A DNA stretch of 64,000 nucleotides from Streptomyces lienomycini (GCF_027947595.1 NZ_CP116257.1:5702001-5766000); one strand, 5' to 3'; positions 15,698 through 24,766 are shown, counted from the stretch's first letter. Translations and numbers: made by a program. Notes: generated from the sequence alone by a model not told the origin.

Positions 15698-16969
15698 GTG
15701 ACCATCACCCAGCCCGACCTCAGCGTCTTCGAGACCGTCGAGTCCGAGGTGCGCAGCTACTGCCGCGGCTGGCCCACCGTCTTCGACCGTGCGGTCGGCA
15801 GCCGCATGTACGACGAGGACGGCCACGAGTACCTCGACTTCTTCGCCGGAGCGGGCTCGCTCAACTACGGGCACAACAACGCCGTCCTGAAACGGGCGCT
15901 GATCGACTACCTGGAGCGGGACGGCGTCACGCACGGGCTCGACATGTCGACCACCGCCAAGCGCCGCTTCCTGGAGACGTTCCAGAACACCGTCCTGCGG
16001 CCGCGCGACCTGCCCTACAAGGTCATGTTCCCGGGCCCGACGGGCACCAACGCCGTGGAGTCCGCGCTGAAGCTGGCGCGCAAGGTGAAGGGGCGCGAGT
16101 CGATCGTGTCGTTCACCAACGCCTTCCACGGCATGTCGCTGGGCTCGCTGGCGGTGACCGGCAACGCCTTCAAGCGGGCCGGCGCCGGCGTCCCGCTGGT
16201 GCACGGCACGCCCATGCCGTTCGACAACTACTTCGACGGCACCGTCGAGGACTTCATCTGGTTCGAGCGGCTGCTCGAGGACCAGGGTTCCGGTCTGAAC
16301 AAGCCGGCCGCCGTGATCGTCGAGACCGTGCAGGGCGAGGGCGGGATCAACGTCGCCCGCGCCGAGTGGCTGCGCGCCCTGGCCGAGCTGTGCGAGCGCC
16401 AGGACATGCTGCTCATCGTCGACGACATCCAGATGGGCTGCGGCCGGACCGGCGCCTTCTTCTCCTTCGAGGAGGCGGGCATCACGCCGGACATCGTCAC
16501 CGTCTCCAAGTCGATCAGCGGCTACGGCCTGCCGATGGCGCTGACCCTGTTCAAGCCGGAGCTGGACGTGTGGGAGCCGGGCGAGCACAACGGCACCTTC
16601 CGCGGCAACAACCCGGCCTTCGTCACGGCGACCGCCACGCTGGAGGCCTACTGGGCCGACGGGTCGGCGATGGAGAAGCAGACCCGCAAGCGCGGCGAGC
16701 AGGTCGAGCAGCACATGATCGCCATCACCGAGGAGAACCTCGCCGACGTCAAGGAGTACCGCGGCCGCGGCCTGGTCTGGGGCCTGGAGTTCCACGACAA
16801 GGGCCGCGCGGGCCGGGTCGCCAAGCGCGCCTTCGAGCTGGGGCTGCTCATCGAGACGTCCGGGCCGGAGAGCGAGGTCGTCAAGCTGCTGCCGGCGCTC
16901 ACCATCACGCCCGACGAGCTGGACGAGGGCATGAAGACCCTCGCCCGGGCCGTGCGCGAGACGGCCTGA
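15698..16969 (+). CDS. ectB: L-2,4-diaminobutyrate transaminase
   Basis: The 423-residue class III aminotransferase converts aspartate-beta-semialdehyde plus glutamate to L-2,4-diaminobutyrate, the first ectoine step. It has the EctB start FETVESEVRSYCRGWP, YLDFFAGAGSLNYGHNN, GPTGTNAVESALKLAR, IVDDIQMGCGRTG and the PLP lysine in TVSKSISGYGLP near residue 270. GTG 15698 has GAGGAG 7-12 bases upstream. A 125-bp gap separates it from ectA. Confidence 0.97.
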   Translation: MTITQPDLSVFETVESEVRSYCRGWPTVFDRAVGSRMYDEDGHEYLDFFAGAGSLNYGHNNAVLKRALIDYLERDGVTHGLDMSTTAKRRFLETFQNTVLRPRDLPYKVMFPGPTGTNAVESALKLARKVKGRESIVSFTNAFHGMSLGSLAVTGNAFKRAGAGVPLVHGTPMPFDNYFDGTVEDFIWFERLLEDQGSGLNKPAAVIVETVQGEGGINVARAEWLRALAELCERQDMLLIVDDIQMGCGRTGAFFSFEEAGITPDIVTVSKSISGYGLPMALTLFKPELDVWEPGEHNGTFRGNNPAFVTATATLEAYWADGSAMEKQTRKRGEQVEQHMIAITEENLADVKEYRGRGLVWGLEFHDKGRAGRVAKRAFELGLLIETSGPESEVVKLLPALTITPDELDEGMKTLARAVRETA

Positions 16970-17068
16970 CCCGCACGGCACCACCCATACTCCCGGCGCC
17001 TTCGGCCCGCGCGGCCGAGGGCGCCGGGGACCCTTGCACACCCTTCACCTAGGAGGCATCGCAACACC

Positions 17069-17467
17069 GTGATCGTCCGTTCGTTCAAGGAGTTCGAAGG
17101 CACCGACCGGCACGTGAAGAGCGCGTCCGGCACATGGGAGAGCACGCGGATCGTCCTCGCCAAGGAGAAGGTCGGCTTCTCCGTCCACGAGACGATCCTG
17201 TACGCGGGTACGGAGACGTCGATGTGGTACGCGAACCACATCGAGGCCGTCGTCTGCACCAAGGGCGACGCCGAGTTGACCGACCGCGAGACGGGGAAGA
17301 CTTACCACATCACGCCGGGCACGATGTACCTCCTCAACGGCCATGAGCGGCACACGCTCAAGGTCAAGGAGGACTTCCACTGCATCTGTGTCTTCAACCC
17401 GCCCGTCACCGGACGGGAGGATCACGACGAGAACGGCGTCTACCCGCTGCTCACCGAGGAGGTGTGA
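17069..17467 (+). CDS. ectC: L-ectoine synthase
   Basis: The 132-residue cupin cyclises N-gamma-acetyl-diaminobutyrate to ectoine. The signature [12 protein letters not shown], then [36 protein letters not shown] (metal-binding Glu), [18 protein letters not shown] and [17 protein letters not shown] are all EctC hallmarks. GTG 17069 is preceded by AGGAGG, a near-ideal ribosome site. It ends 6 bp before ectD. Confidence 0.97.
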   Translation: MIVRSFKEFEGTDRHVKSASGTWESTRIVLAKEKVGFSVHETILYAGTETSMWYANHIEAVVCTKGDAELTDRETGKTYHITPGTMYLLNGHERHTLKVKEDFHCICVFNPPVTGREDHDENGVYPLLTEEV

Positions 17468-17473
17468 GTCACC

Positions 17474-18373
17474 GTGACCACCACGACCACGAACGTCACT
17501 GATCTCTATCCCACCCGCGGCGCCACCGAGGTGGCCACCCCTCGGCAGGACCCGGTCGTCTGGGGCTCCCCGGACACGCCCGGTCCCGTCTCGGCGGGTG
17601 ACCTGCAGTCCCTGGACCGCGACGGCTTCCTCGCCATCGACCAGCTCATCGGTCCGGACGAGGTCGGCGTCTACCAGCGCGAGCTGGAGCGCCTGGTCGG
17701 CGACCCGGCCATCCGCGCGGACGAGCGCTCGATCGTCGAGCCGCAGTCCAAGGAGATCCGTTCGGTCTTCGAGGTGCACAAGATCAGCGAGGTGTTCGCG
17801 AAGCTTGTGCGCGACGAGCGCGTGGTCGGGCGGGCCCGGCAGATCCTCGGCTCGGACGTCTACGTCCACCAGTCGCGGATCAACGTCAAGCCGGGATTCG
17901 GTGCCAGCGGCTTCTACTGGCACTCGGACTTCGAGACCTGGCACGCCGAGGACGGCCTGCCGAACATGCGGACGATCTCGGTCTCGATCGCGCTCACCGA
18001 GAACTACGACACCAATGGCGGTCTGATGATCATGCCGGGGTCGCACAAGACGTTCCTCGGGTGCGCGGGGGCCACGCCGAAGGACAACTACAAGAAGTCC
18101 CTGCAGATGCAGGACGCGGGGACACCGTCCGACGAGGGCCTGACGAAGCTGGCCTCGGAGTACGGCATCAAGCTGTTCACCGGCAAGGCCGGCTCGGCGA
18201 CGTGGTTCGACTGCAACTGCATGCACGGGTCGGGCGACAACATCACGCCGTTCCCGCGCAGCAACGTGTTCATCGTGTTCAACAGCGTGGAGAACACGGC
18301 CGTGGAGCCGTTCGCGGCACCGATCCGGCGGCCGGACTTCGTCGGCGCGCGGGACTTCACGCCGGTGCGGTGA
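17474..18373 (+). CDS. ectD: Ectoine 5-hydroxylase
   Basis: The 299-residue non-haem Fe(II)/2-oxoglutarate dioxygenase makes 5-hydroxyectoine. The EctD signature FYWHSDFETWHAEDGLPNM near residue 147 includes the iron-binding H-x-D; the second iron His is in CNCMHGSGDN near 249. NGGLMIMPGSHK lies between. The first ~20 residues are Thr-rich and variable. GTG 17474 is 6 bp after ectC, with GAGGTG upstream. Its presence shows that hydroxyectoine as well as ectoine can be made. Confidence 0.96.
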   Translation: MTTTTTNVTDLYPTRGATEVATPRQDPVVWGSPDTPGPVSAGDLQSLDRDGFLAIDQLIGPDEVGVYQRELERLVGDPAIRADERSIVEPQSKEIRSVFEVHKISEVFAKLVRDERVVGRARQILGSDVYVHQSRINVKPGFGASGFYWHSDFETWHAEDGLPNMRTISVSIALTENYDTNGGLMIMPGSHKTFLGCAGATPKDNYKKSLQMQDAGTPSDEGLTKLASEYGIKLFTGKAGSATWFDCNCMHGSGDNITPFPRSNVFIVFNSVENTAVEPFAAPIRRPDFVGARDFTPVR

Positions 18374-18387
18374 TCCGCATCTGATCT

Positions 18388-18429
18388 CGGGCAGGGGCCT
18401 TCTCGTGTGGGACGGGAGGCCCCTGCCCG
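18388..18429. terminator. Strong bidirectional terminator after ectD
   Basis: A perfect 13-bp inverted repeat has arms CGGGCAGGGGCCT (18388-18400) and AGGCCCCTGCCCG (18417-18429) with a 16-nt loop. It lies between the ectD stop and the end of the convergent PLP-enzyme gene, so it can stop transcription from both sides. There is no U-tract, as usual in this genus. Confidence 0.85.
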
Positions 18430-18451
18430 GTGCTGTCCCCGGATCCTTCTC

Positions 18452-19510
18452 TCAGCCCGCCAGCACGTCGAGCAGCCGGTCCACGTCGGCCGCGGTGTTG
18501 TACAGGTGGAAGGCGGCGCGCAGATTGCCCGCCCGGTCGGACACCTGGACGCCCGCCCCGGCCAGCTCGCCCTGCCGGTGGCCGAGCCCCGGCACGGACA
18601 CGATCGCGGAGCCCGGCGCGGGCACCGGCTCGTGGCCGAGCGAGCGCGCTCCCGCGCGGAACCGGTCGGCGAGCGCGGTGTCGTGGGCGTGCACCGCGTC
18701 CACGCCCAGTTCCTCGATCAGCGCCAGGGAGTGCCGGGCGCCCGTGTACGAGAACAGGGCGGGGCTCTCGTCGAACCGCCGGGCGGAGCGCGCGAGTTCC
18801 CCGACGGGGCCGTAGCAGCTGTCCCAGGGGTGCTCACCGGTCGCCCACCCTGCGAACAGGGGCGTCAGCCCGGCCGCCGCTCCCAGGTCCTGCGGGACGA
18901 CGAGGAAGGCGACGCCGCGCGGGCAGAGCACCCACTTGTAGCCGACGGCGGTCACGTAGTCGAAGTCGTCCGCGGCCGTCGGCAGCCAGCCGTTCGCCTG
19001 GGAGACGTCGATCAGCGTCCGCGCCCCGTGCGCCCGGGCGGCGTCCCGCAGTGCGGCGAGGTCGGCGACCCGCCCGTCGGCGGACTGCACGGAGCTGACC
19101 GCCACGAGCGCGGTGTCGGGGCCCACCGACTCGGCGAGCAGTTCCAGCGGCACGCTGCGCACCTTCAGATCGCCCCGCGTGTACAGCGGGTTCACCAGGG
19201 AGCTGAAGTCGCCCTCCGCGGTGAGGACTTCGGCGCCCGGAGGCAGCGACGCGGCGACGAGCCCGCTGAACGTGGCGACGGACGCGCCGGTCGCGACCCG
19301 GGTGGCGGGCACTCCCACGAGACGGGCGTACGCGGCCCGGGCCGCCTCGACGTCGGCGAACATGTCGAGCGGCTGCCCGTCCGCCGCAAAGGCCGCCGCG
19401 TCACGCATCGCGACGAGGGTCCGGGCGGGGAGCAGTCCGGTGCTGGCGGTGTTCAGGTACGTGGTCTTCGGGGCGAACTCGGTACGGACGAGGTTCTCGA
19501 AGCTTCCCAT
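18452..19510 (-). CDS. Class V PLP-dependent aminotransferase / selenocysteine-lyase-like enzyme
   Basis: The 352-residue protein begins with YLNTASTGLLP, has ATFSGL and DVSQANGWLP (PLP-binding Asp and Gln) and the Schiff-base lysine in TAVGYKWVLCPRG near residue 198, the arrangement of the CsdA/SufS/isopenicillin-N-epimerase-like branch. Reaction and substrate are not determinable. ATG 19510 (MGSFENLV) is preferred over an upstream in-frame start. It converges on ectD, shares its terminator and need not belong to the ectoine pathway. Confidence 0.78.
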   Translation of the reverse strand: MGSFENLVRTEFAPKTTYLNTASTGLLPARTLVAMRDAAAFAADGQPLDMFADVEAARAAYARLVGVPATRVATGASVATFSGLVAASLPPGAEVLTAEGDFSSLVNPLYTRGDLKVRSVPLELLAESVGPDTALVAVSSVQSADGRVADLAALRDAARAHGARTLIDVSQANGWLPTAADDFDYVTAVGYKWVLCPRGVAFLVVPQDLGAAAGLTPLFAGWATGEHPWDSCYGPVGELARSARRFDESPALFSYTGARHSLALIEELGVDAVHAHDTALADRFRAGARSLGHEPVPAPGSAIVSVPGLGHRQGELAGAGVQVSDRAGNLRAAFHLYNTAADVDRLLDVLAG

Positions 19511-19617
19511 GGCACCACTGTGCGGCCCCCGGACCTCCCCGTCCATCGCGTGTTTCTACCCGGTTTCTCCAAGCAACGCTTATGTACGGCCGCTCACCTG
19601 GGGTTTCGCGTGACGCT

Positions 19618-20331
19618 TCACTTCTGTGGCACCGCGCACCCGTCCGGGCCGCAGGCCTCCGCGCCGCCGTCGTCGATCAGCTTGAGCGGTGTGCGCTCGC
19701 CCCACGCCTGGGTCAGCGCCTGGGAGAAGACCTCGGCGGGCTGGGCGCCCGAGACGCCGTAGGCCCGGTCGAGCACGAAGAACGGCACTCCGGTGGCCCC
19801 GAGCTGGGCGGCCTCGCGCTCGTCGGCGCGCACCTCGTCGGCGTAGGCGCCGGGGTCGGCGAGCACCGCGCGGACCTCCTCGGCGTCGAGTCCGGCGCCG
19901 ACGGCCAGTTCGAGGAGTCGCCCGTCGTCGTTGAACACCGAGCGCTCCTCGGCGAAGTTGCCCCGGTAGAACGCGTCGAGCAGGGCCTCGTGCCGCCCGC
20001 GCGCCTTGGCGAGGTGCAGCAGGCGGTGCATGTCGAAGGTGCTGCCGTGGTCGCGGTCCCGGGTGCGGTAGTCGAGGCCCTCGGCGGCGGCCTGGGCGCC
20101 GAGGTTGTCCTCGCCGGCCCGCGCCTGCGCCTCGCTCATGCCGTACTTGGCGGTGAGCATCGTCAGCACCGGCTGCACGTCGTCCTTGGCCCGCCCGGGG
20201 TCGAGTTCGAACGACCGGTGGACCACCTCGACCCCGTCACGGTGCGGGAAGGCCGCGAGCGCCTTCTCGAAGCGGGCCTTGCCCACGTAGCACCACGGGC
20301 AGGCGATGTCGCTCCAGATCTCGACGCGCAT
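19618..20331 (-). CDS. FrnE-like DsbA-family thiol oxidoreductase
   Basis: The 237-residue thioredoxin-fold protein has an inserted helical domain and active site CPWC in IWSDIACPWCYVGK near the N-terminus. The cis-proline loop is GATGVPFFVLD near residue 180. The C-terminus ACGPDGCAVPQK adds a second Cys pair, as in actinobacterial FrnE relatives. No signal peptide is seen, so it acts in the cytoplasm, probably in disulphide exchange or polyketide-related redox. Confidence 0.88.
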   Translation of the reverse strand: MRVEIWSDIACPWCYVGKARFEKALAAFPHRDGVEVVHRSFELDPGRAKDDVQPVLTMLTAKYGMSEAQARAGEDNLGAQAAAEGLDYRTRDRDHGSTFDMHRLLHLAKARGRHEALLDAFYRGNFAEERSVFNDDGRLLELAVGAGLDAEEVRAVLADPGAYADEVRADEREAAQLGATGVPFFVLDRAYGVSGAQPAEVFSQALTQAWGERTPLKLIDDGGAEACGPDGCAVPQK

Positions 20332-20423
20332 GTCTCGGCTCTTCTCCAGCTCGTACGGTGGCGGAGACCCTCTCCGCCCCCTACGTGAACCTTCAACCAG
20401 CCGCGCTCATTCCCGCCCCGCCC

Positions 20424-21032
20424 TCAGCTGCCGTCCCGCAGATCCGCGGGCCAGCCCGGCCGGAACTCCAGGTGGTCGTACGTCACCGTGCAGCCCTCCC
20501 CCGTCGGCGCCTGGGCCAGGAAGCCGACCAGGGCCGCTCCGGTCTCCGCCTCGTCGCCCAGTGTGAAGAGCCGTACGAAGGTCCAGCGCTCCCCGTCGAG
20601 GGAGGCGTGGAAGGCGAAGGCCCGCCCGCTCCGGCTGACCCGGAACCAGACGGAGTCCCCCTCGACGGTGAAGGAGTTGCAGTCGTCGGAGTGCCCCCGG
20701 GTGACCACCGTGCAGACGGTGGGCGCGTCCGGGGAGTACTCCAGGCACAGCTTGGCCCAGGCCCGCTCCCCCACGTGCACGTAGAGCACCCCGGCGTCGA
20801 AGGCACCGCGGAACCCGACGGACACCCGGGCGATCAGCTGGAAGTCGCCGTCCGGCGCCCCCAGCAGCCGCGGCGCGTCGGACACGGACTCCAGTGCCTC
20901 CCCCGTGGGCGGCACGAACCGGTCCTGCCGGGGCCCGGCGACTCCGGTGAGCACACCGTCGGCGTAGGACCAACGGCCGTCGGGCCCGTAGGGGCGGAGA
21001 GGGAACGGCAGTTCGGGAAGTTCAAGAGTCAT
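20424..21032 (-). CDS. DUF1349-like concanavalin-fold protein
   Basis: The 202-residue all-beta protein has WSYADGVLTGVAGPRQDRFV, a LIARVSVGFRGAFDAGVL strand and HASLDGERWTFVRLFTLG, the pattern of DUF1349 proteins. These are relatives of the C-terminal lectin-like domain of GH43 enzymes such as the one at 33648-35189. It may bind carbohydrate. No signal peptide is visible. ATG 21032 follows the family start; the in-frame extension upstream reads through a dispersed repeat and is rejected. Confidence 0.78.
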   Translation of the reverse strand: MTLELPELPFPLRPYGPDGRWSYADGVLTGVAGPRQDRFVPPTGEALESVSDAPRLLGAPDGDFQLIARVSVGFRGAFDAGVLYVHVGERAWAKLCLEYSPDAPTVCTVVTRGHSDDCNSFTVEGDSVWFRVSRSGRAFAFHASLDGERWTFVRLFTLGDEAETGAALVGFLAQAPTGEGCTVTYDHLEFRPGWPADLRDGS

Positions 21033-21063
21033 GCACTGATCATCGCAGGGCCGGGGCACGTAC

Positions 21064-21127
21064 CTGAGGGGCGCGGGGCTGTATCGGTTTGCGGCTCCGC
21101 CTCGTGGGCGCGACAAGCCACGACGGC
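21064..21127 (+). repeat. Dispersed repeat, family B, copy 1
   Basis: About 64 bp starting CTGAGGGGCGCGGGGCTGTA match 32106-32170 at roughly 85 percent, including GCGGCT(C/G)CGCC and CGTGGGCGCGA. It lies between two minus-strand genes, like the other copy. The sense of the element on the plus strand is the same at both sites. Confidence 0.75.
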
Positions 21128-21175
21128 GCGTGACCCGCCGAACGACCCGCACCCCTACGACGCGTCCGCGGAGCG

Positions 21176-22720
21176 CTACCGCTCAAGCACCCCGTTGAAC
21201 CGCCGCGGCAGCCCCAGCGGATTGTCGTCCCGAAGCTCCGCAGGAAGCAGCGCCTCAGGCGTCCCCTGATAAGCGACAGGCCGCAGCCACCGCTCGACAG
21301 CCGTCCCTCCCACCGACGTGGACGTCGAAGTGGTGGCCGGGTAGGGCCCCCCGTGCTGCTGGGCCGCGGCCACCGCAACCCCGGTCGGCCAGCCGTTGAC
21401 CAGCACCCGCCCCGCCAACGGCACAAGCTCCGCGAGGATGGACGCCCCGCGTCCCTGACCCGCCGCCTCCTCGGCGGAGAGCTGCACGGTAGCCGTCAGA
21501 TTTCCCGGCAGCCGCGACAGCACCCCCCGCACCTCCCCCTCGTCCTGGTAGCGGGCCACCACGGTGACCGGCCCGAAGCACTCCTCCAGGAGCAGGTCGT
21601 GTTCGCCCTCCTCCGCCAGCCGCCCGGCCGGCACGGTGAGGAACCCGGCGCTGACGGTGTGCTCGCCGCCCGCGCCCGGGGTCACCGGGGAGTCCACGTC
21701 GGGCAGCGCGGCGCGCTCGGCGACGCCCGCGACGAAGTTGTCCCGCATGCGGTGGTCGAGGAGCACACCGGCGCCGGTGGCGCTGACCGCGTCGGTGAGG
21801 GACTTGACCAGGCCGTCACCGACGTCACCGGCCGGCACGAGGACCAGGCCGGGCTTCACGCAGAACTGGCCGACGCCCAGCGTCATCGAACCGGCCAGCC
21901 CCGCGCCGATCGCCTCCGCCCGTTCGGTGACCGCCGCCTCCGTGACGACGACGGGGTTCAGCGAGCCCAGCTCGCCGTGGAAGGGGATCGGCACCGGACG
22001 CGCCGCCGCCGCGTCGAACAGCGCGCGCCCGCCGCGGACGGAGCCGGTGAAGCCGGCCGCGGCCACCAGCGGGTGCTTGATCAGTTCGACGCCCGCCTCG
22101 AAGCCGTGCACCAGACCGAGGACGCCGTCCGGGATGTCGTGGCGGGCCGCGGCCCGGCGCAGCACCTTGGCGACCAGCTCGGACAGGGCCGGGTGGTCGG
22201 GGTGGGCCTTGACGACGACCGGGCAGCCGGCCGCCAGCGCGCTGGCGGTGTCGCCGCCGGGGACGGAGAAGGCGAAGGGGAAGTTGGAGGCGGAGTAGAC
22301 GGCGACGACGCCGAGCGGCACCTTGTAGCGGCGCAGGTCGGGGATGGGCGGGGTGGCGGTGTCGTCGGGGTGGTTGACGACCACGCCGAGGAACTCGCCC
22401 TCGTCGACGATGTCGGCGAAGGCCCGCAACTGGTAGCAGGTGCGGGCGAGTTCGCCGGTGAGCCGGACCGGGCCCAGCGCGGTCTCCGCGTCGGCGGCCT
22501 CGACCAGGGTGCCCTCCGCCGCCTTCAGCTCGTCGGCGGCGCTGCGCAGGAAGGCCGCGCGGACGGCGCGGTCGGCGAGGGCGTCCCGGGCGGCGTGCGC
22601 GGCGCGGACGGCGGCGTCCACCTCCTGGGCCGTGGCTTCCACGGCGACCTGCTCACGCTGCTTCCCGGTACGGGGGTCGACACTCCAGACTGGTGCTGCT
22701 GCCACCGCGGGTCCCTCCAC
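21176..22720 (-). CDS. NADP-type aldehyde dehydrogenase, likely 2,5-dioxovalerate dehydrogenase
   Basis: The 514-residue ALDH belongs to the AldH/alpha-ketoglutaric semialdehyde dehydrogenase group. It begins DPRTGKQREQVAVEATAQEV. The cofactor segment is AVYSASNFPFAFSVPGGDTASALAAGCPV. The catalytic Glu is in HGELGSLNPVVV and the Cys in GVGQFCVKPGLVL near residue 287. This group oxidises 2,5-dioxopentanoate to 2-oxoglutarate, the last step for uronate and pentonate oxidation, which fits the kdgD, udh and IlvD/Edd genes elsewhere in the window. GTG 22720 is the start; the divergent neighbour is an IclR regulator. Confidence 0.85.
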   Translation of the reverse strand: MEGPAVAAAPVWSVDPRTGKQREQVAVEATAQEVDAAVRAAHAARDALADRAVRAAFLRSAADELKAAEGTLVEAADAETALGPVRLTGELARTCYQLRAFADIVDEGEFLGVVVNHPDDTATPPIPDLRRYKVPLGVVAVYSASNFPFAFSVPGGDTASALAAGCPVVVKAHPDHPALSELVAKVLRRAAARHDIPDGVLGLVHGFEAGVELIKHPLVAAAGFTGSVRGGRALFDAAAARPVPIPFHGELGSLNPVVVTEAAVTERAEAIGAGLAGSMTLGVGQFCVKPGLVLVPAGDVGDGLVKSLTDAVSATGAGVLLDHRMRDNFVAGVAERAALPDVDSPVTPGAGGEHTVSAGFLTVPAGRLAEEGEHDLLLEECFGPVTVVARYQDEGEVRGVLSRLPGNLTATVQLSAEEAAGQGRGASILAELVPLAGRVLVNGWPTGVAVAAAQQHGGPYPATTSTSTSVGGTAVERWLRPVAYQGTPEALLPAELRDDNPLGLPRRFNGVLER

Positions 22721-22827
22721 GTGCTGTCCACAGAACTCGTTCGATATACTGAACGCTGTCTCTACTGATGAATATGCTGTTCGAGACTATATCTTCAGCT
22801 TCCCGTCGAACGAAGGGGTCAAGGGCG
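22721..22827. promoter_or_regulatory. Divergent promoter/operator between aldehyde dehydrogenase and IclR genes
   Basis: An A/T-rich 107-bp spacer. It holds an inverted repeat GTTC-N8-GAAC at 22739-22754 containing the -10-like hexamer TATACT (22745-22750), and further TTCGA/TATA-rich words to 22795. The placement between a catabolic gene and a divergent IclR regulator is typical of autoregulated IclR systems. Confidence 0.5.
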
Positions 22828-23601
22828 ATGTCGGCTGTCGAGACGGGGGGCGGAGCGCAGGTCAAGTCCGCGGTGCGGACGGTTGAGCTGCTCGAGTACT
22901 TCGCCGGACGCCCCGGTATGCACTCACTCGCGTCGGTCCAGGAGGCCGTCGGCTACCCGAAGTCCAGCCTGTACATGCTGCTGCGCACCCTGGTGGAGCT
23001 GGGCTGGGTGGAGACGGACGCGACGGGCACGCGGTACGGCATCGGCGTACGGGCCCTGCTGGTCGGCACCTCGTACATCGACGGCGACGAGGTGGTCGCG
23101 GCGGCCCGGCCGACGCTGGACCGGCTCTCCGACGACACGACGGAGACCATCCACCTCGCGCGGCTGGACGGCACGAACGTGGTCTACCTGGCCACCCGGC
23201 AGTCGCAGCACTACCTGCGGCCGTTCACCCGGGTGGGCCGCCGGCTGCCCGCGCACTCGACCTCGCTGGGCAAGGCGCTGCTGAGCACGTACAGCGACGA
23301 GCAGGTGCGCAAGCTGCTCCCGGAGACGCTGCCCGCGCTCACCGAACACACCCTCACCGACCGGGAGAAGCTCATCGAGGAGCTGCACCAGGTGCGGGAG
23401 CAGGGCTTCGCCGTGGACCGCGAGGAGAACACGCTGGGGCTGCGCTGCTTCGGTGTGGCGGTCCCGTACCGCACCCCCGCGCGGGACGCGATCAGCTGCT
23501 CGGTGCCGGTGGCGCGGCTGACGCCCGCGCACGAACAGATGGTGAAGGACGCGCTGTTCGACGCGCGGGACCGGCTGACACTGGCCACGCGTAGGCTCTG
23601 A
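22828..23601 (+). CDS. IclR-family transcriptional regulator
   Basis: The 257-residue protein has an N-terminal winged helix-turn-helix (KSAVRTVELLEYFAG ... SLASVQEAVGYPKSSLYMLL) and a C-terminal GAF-like effector domain (RPFTRVGRRLPAHSTSLGKALL, GFAVDREENTLGLRCFGVAVP). The family binds sugar-acid or aromatic metabolites and controls adjacent catabolic genes. It is divergent from the aldehyde dehydrogenase, its likely target. ATG 22828 (MSAVETGGG) follows AAGGG; an in-frame ATG at 22768 would extend into the operator. Confidence 0.9.
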   Translation: MSAVETGGGAQVKSAVRTVELLEYFAGRPGMHSLASVQEAVGYPKSSLYMLLRTLVELGWVETDATGTRYGIGVRALLVGTSYIDGDEVVAAARPTLDRLSDDTTETIHLARLDGTNVVYLATRQSQHYLRPFTRVGRRLPAHSTSLGKALLSTYSDEQVRKLLPETLPALTEHTLTDREKLIEELHQVREQGFAVDREENTLGLRCFGVAVPYRTPARDAISCSVPVARLTPAHEQMVKDALFDARDRLTLATRRL

Positions 23602-23604
23602 CCC

Positions 23605-24075
23605 ATGCATATCGCCCTGCGCGAGGTTCACGACAGCGATCTGCCCGTCTTCTTCCGGCAGATGAACGATCCGGAGGCCCTGCGCATGGCGGCCTTCACC
23701 CCGAAGGACCCGGCCGACTGGGACGCGTTCGCGACGCACTGGGGGAAGATCCGCGCCTCCCGCGACGTCGTGCGGACCATCCTCGGCGACGGTGACGTGG
23801 TCGGCAGCACGGCGGTGTACGGGGAGCCGGGTGAGCGCGAGGTGACGTACTGGGTCGACCGCGCGTACTGGGGGCGGGGCGTGGCGACGTCCGCGCTGCG
23901 GGCCCTGCTCGCCGAGGTGCGGGACCGCCCGCTGTACGCACGCGCGGCGGCCGACAACACGGGGTCGCGGCGCGTGCTGGAGAAGTGCGGCTTCGAGACC
24001 AGCGCGCGGGCGCGCGGGTTCGCGACGGCCCGCGGCGAGGAGATCGACGAGGTCGTCCTGCACCTCGCGGAGTGA
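23605..24075 (+). CDS. GNAT (RimJ/RimL-type) N-acetyltransferase
   Basis: The 156-residue protein starts MHIALREVHDSDLPVFFRQ and has VTYWVDRAYWGRGVATSALRALL (acetyl-CoA loop) and ADNTGSRRVLEKCGFE, typical of the RimJ/RimL subgroup acting on protein N-termini or small amines. It follows the IclR gene by 3 bp and may be co-transcribed. The substrate is unknown. Confidence 0.88.
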   Translation: MHIALREVHDSDLPVFFRQMNDPEALRMAAFTPKDPADWDAFATHWGKIRASRDVVRTILGDGDVVGSTAVYGEPGEREVTYWVDRAYWGRGVATSALRALLAEVRDRPLYARAAADNTGSRRVLEKCGFETSARARGFATARGEEIDEVVLHLAE

Positions 24076-24083
24076 CCCGCACG

Positions 24084-24766
24084 GTGCCCCGGGCGGCATC
24101 CCGGGCGATGCCCCGCGGAGGGTCCCGTCTCCGCCGCGCGGCCCGGTCGCTGTTCGGCCGGTGGGCCCGCCTCCGATGGATCCACCTGGTCCTCGGCGGC
24201 GCGCTCGCCGTGCCGTACGTCCTCGTCGGCTCGGCCGTCGTCGGGCCGGTCGCCGGGGGCGCGAACGCCTTCGGCCCGTTCCGCCTCCAACTGCTGTCGT
24301 TCGCACTCGGGTTGCCGCTCGCCGCCGTCACGTCGCCGTTCCCGCCGACCCGCCCCCTGGAGTCCGGTGTGGTGCGGTGGCTGTGCGGCGTGGAGGCCGA
24401 CGGGCTCGCCTACGGGCCCGCCCCGAGGCCGACGGCACCCGCGCCACCGAGTGGATCCTCGCCACGCTCCCCGAGCCGCCCCGCATCGTCGTCGTGACCA
24501 CCTTCGAGAACGACTCCTACGTCTATGACGCCCTGCGCGCCGGTGCCGCCGGTTTCCTGCTCAAGCGTGCCGACGCCGACACCCTCGTAGGGGCGGTGCG
24601 GCTGGTGGCGACCGGGCTGACCAACGCGGAGATCGCCGGGCGGCCGGGGGTGGGACCGGCCACGGCGAAGACCCATGTGGCGGCGGTACTGGCGAAGACC
24701 GGCGCCGGGGACCGCACCCAGGCGGTGATCCGGGCGTATGAGGCGGGCTTCGTGAACGGCCGCTGA
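24084..24766 (+). pseudogene. Fused remnant of a two-component system: sensor-kinase N-terminus joined to a truncated NarL-type regulator
   Basis: From GTG 24084, one frame reads the membrane start of a Streptomyces-type sensor kinase: WIHLVLGGALAVPYVLVG, VVGPVAGGANAFGPF, LPLAAVTSPFPPTRPLESG, then WLCGVEADGLAYGPA. At about 24415-24430 homology jumps to another frame and continues as the second half of a NarL/FixJ response regulator (GTRATEWILATLP, VVVTTFENDSYVYDALRAG, GFLLKRADADTL). The kinase core, the receiver start with its phosphorylated Asp, and the section between LVAxG and LTNAEIAG before the helix-turn-helix are gone. At least two deletions and one frameshift are needed, so no functional product is expected. 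Confidence 0.85.

Noticed and set aside
20424..21152. Longer DUF1349-like protein starting at 21152
   Set aside because: The extra 40 residues are encoded by dispersed repeat family B; the family start fits ATG 21032.
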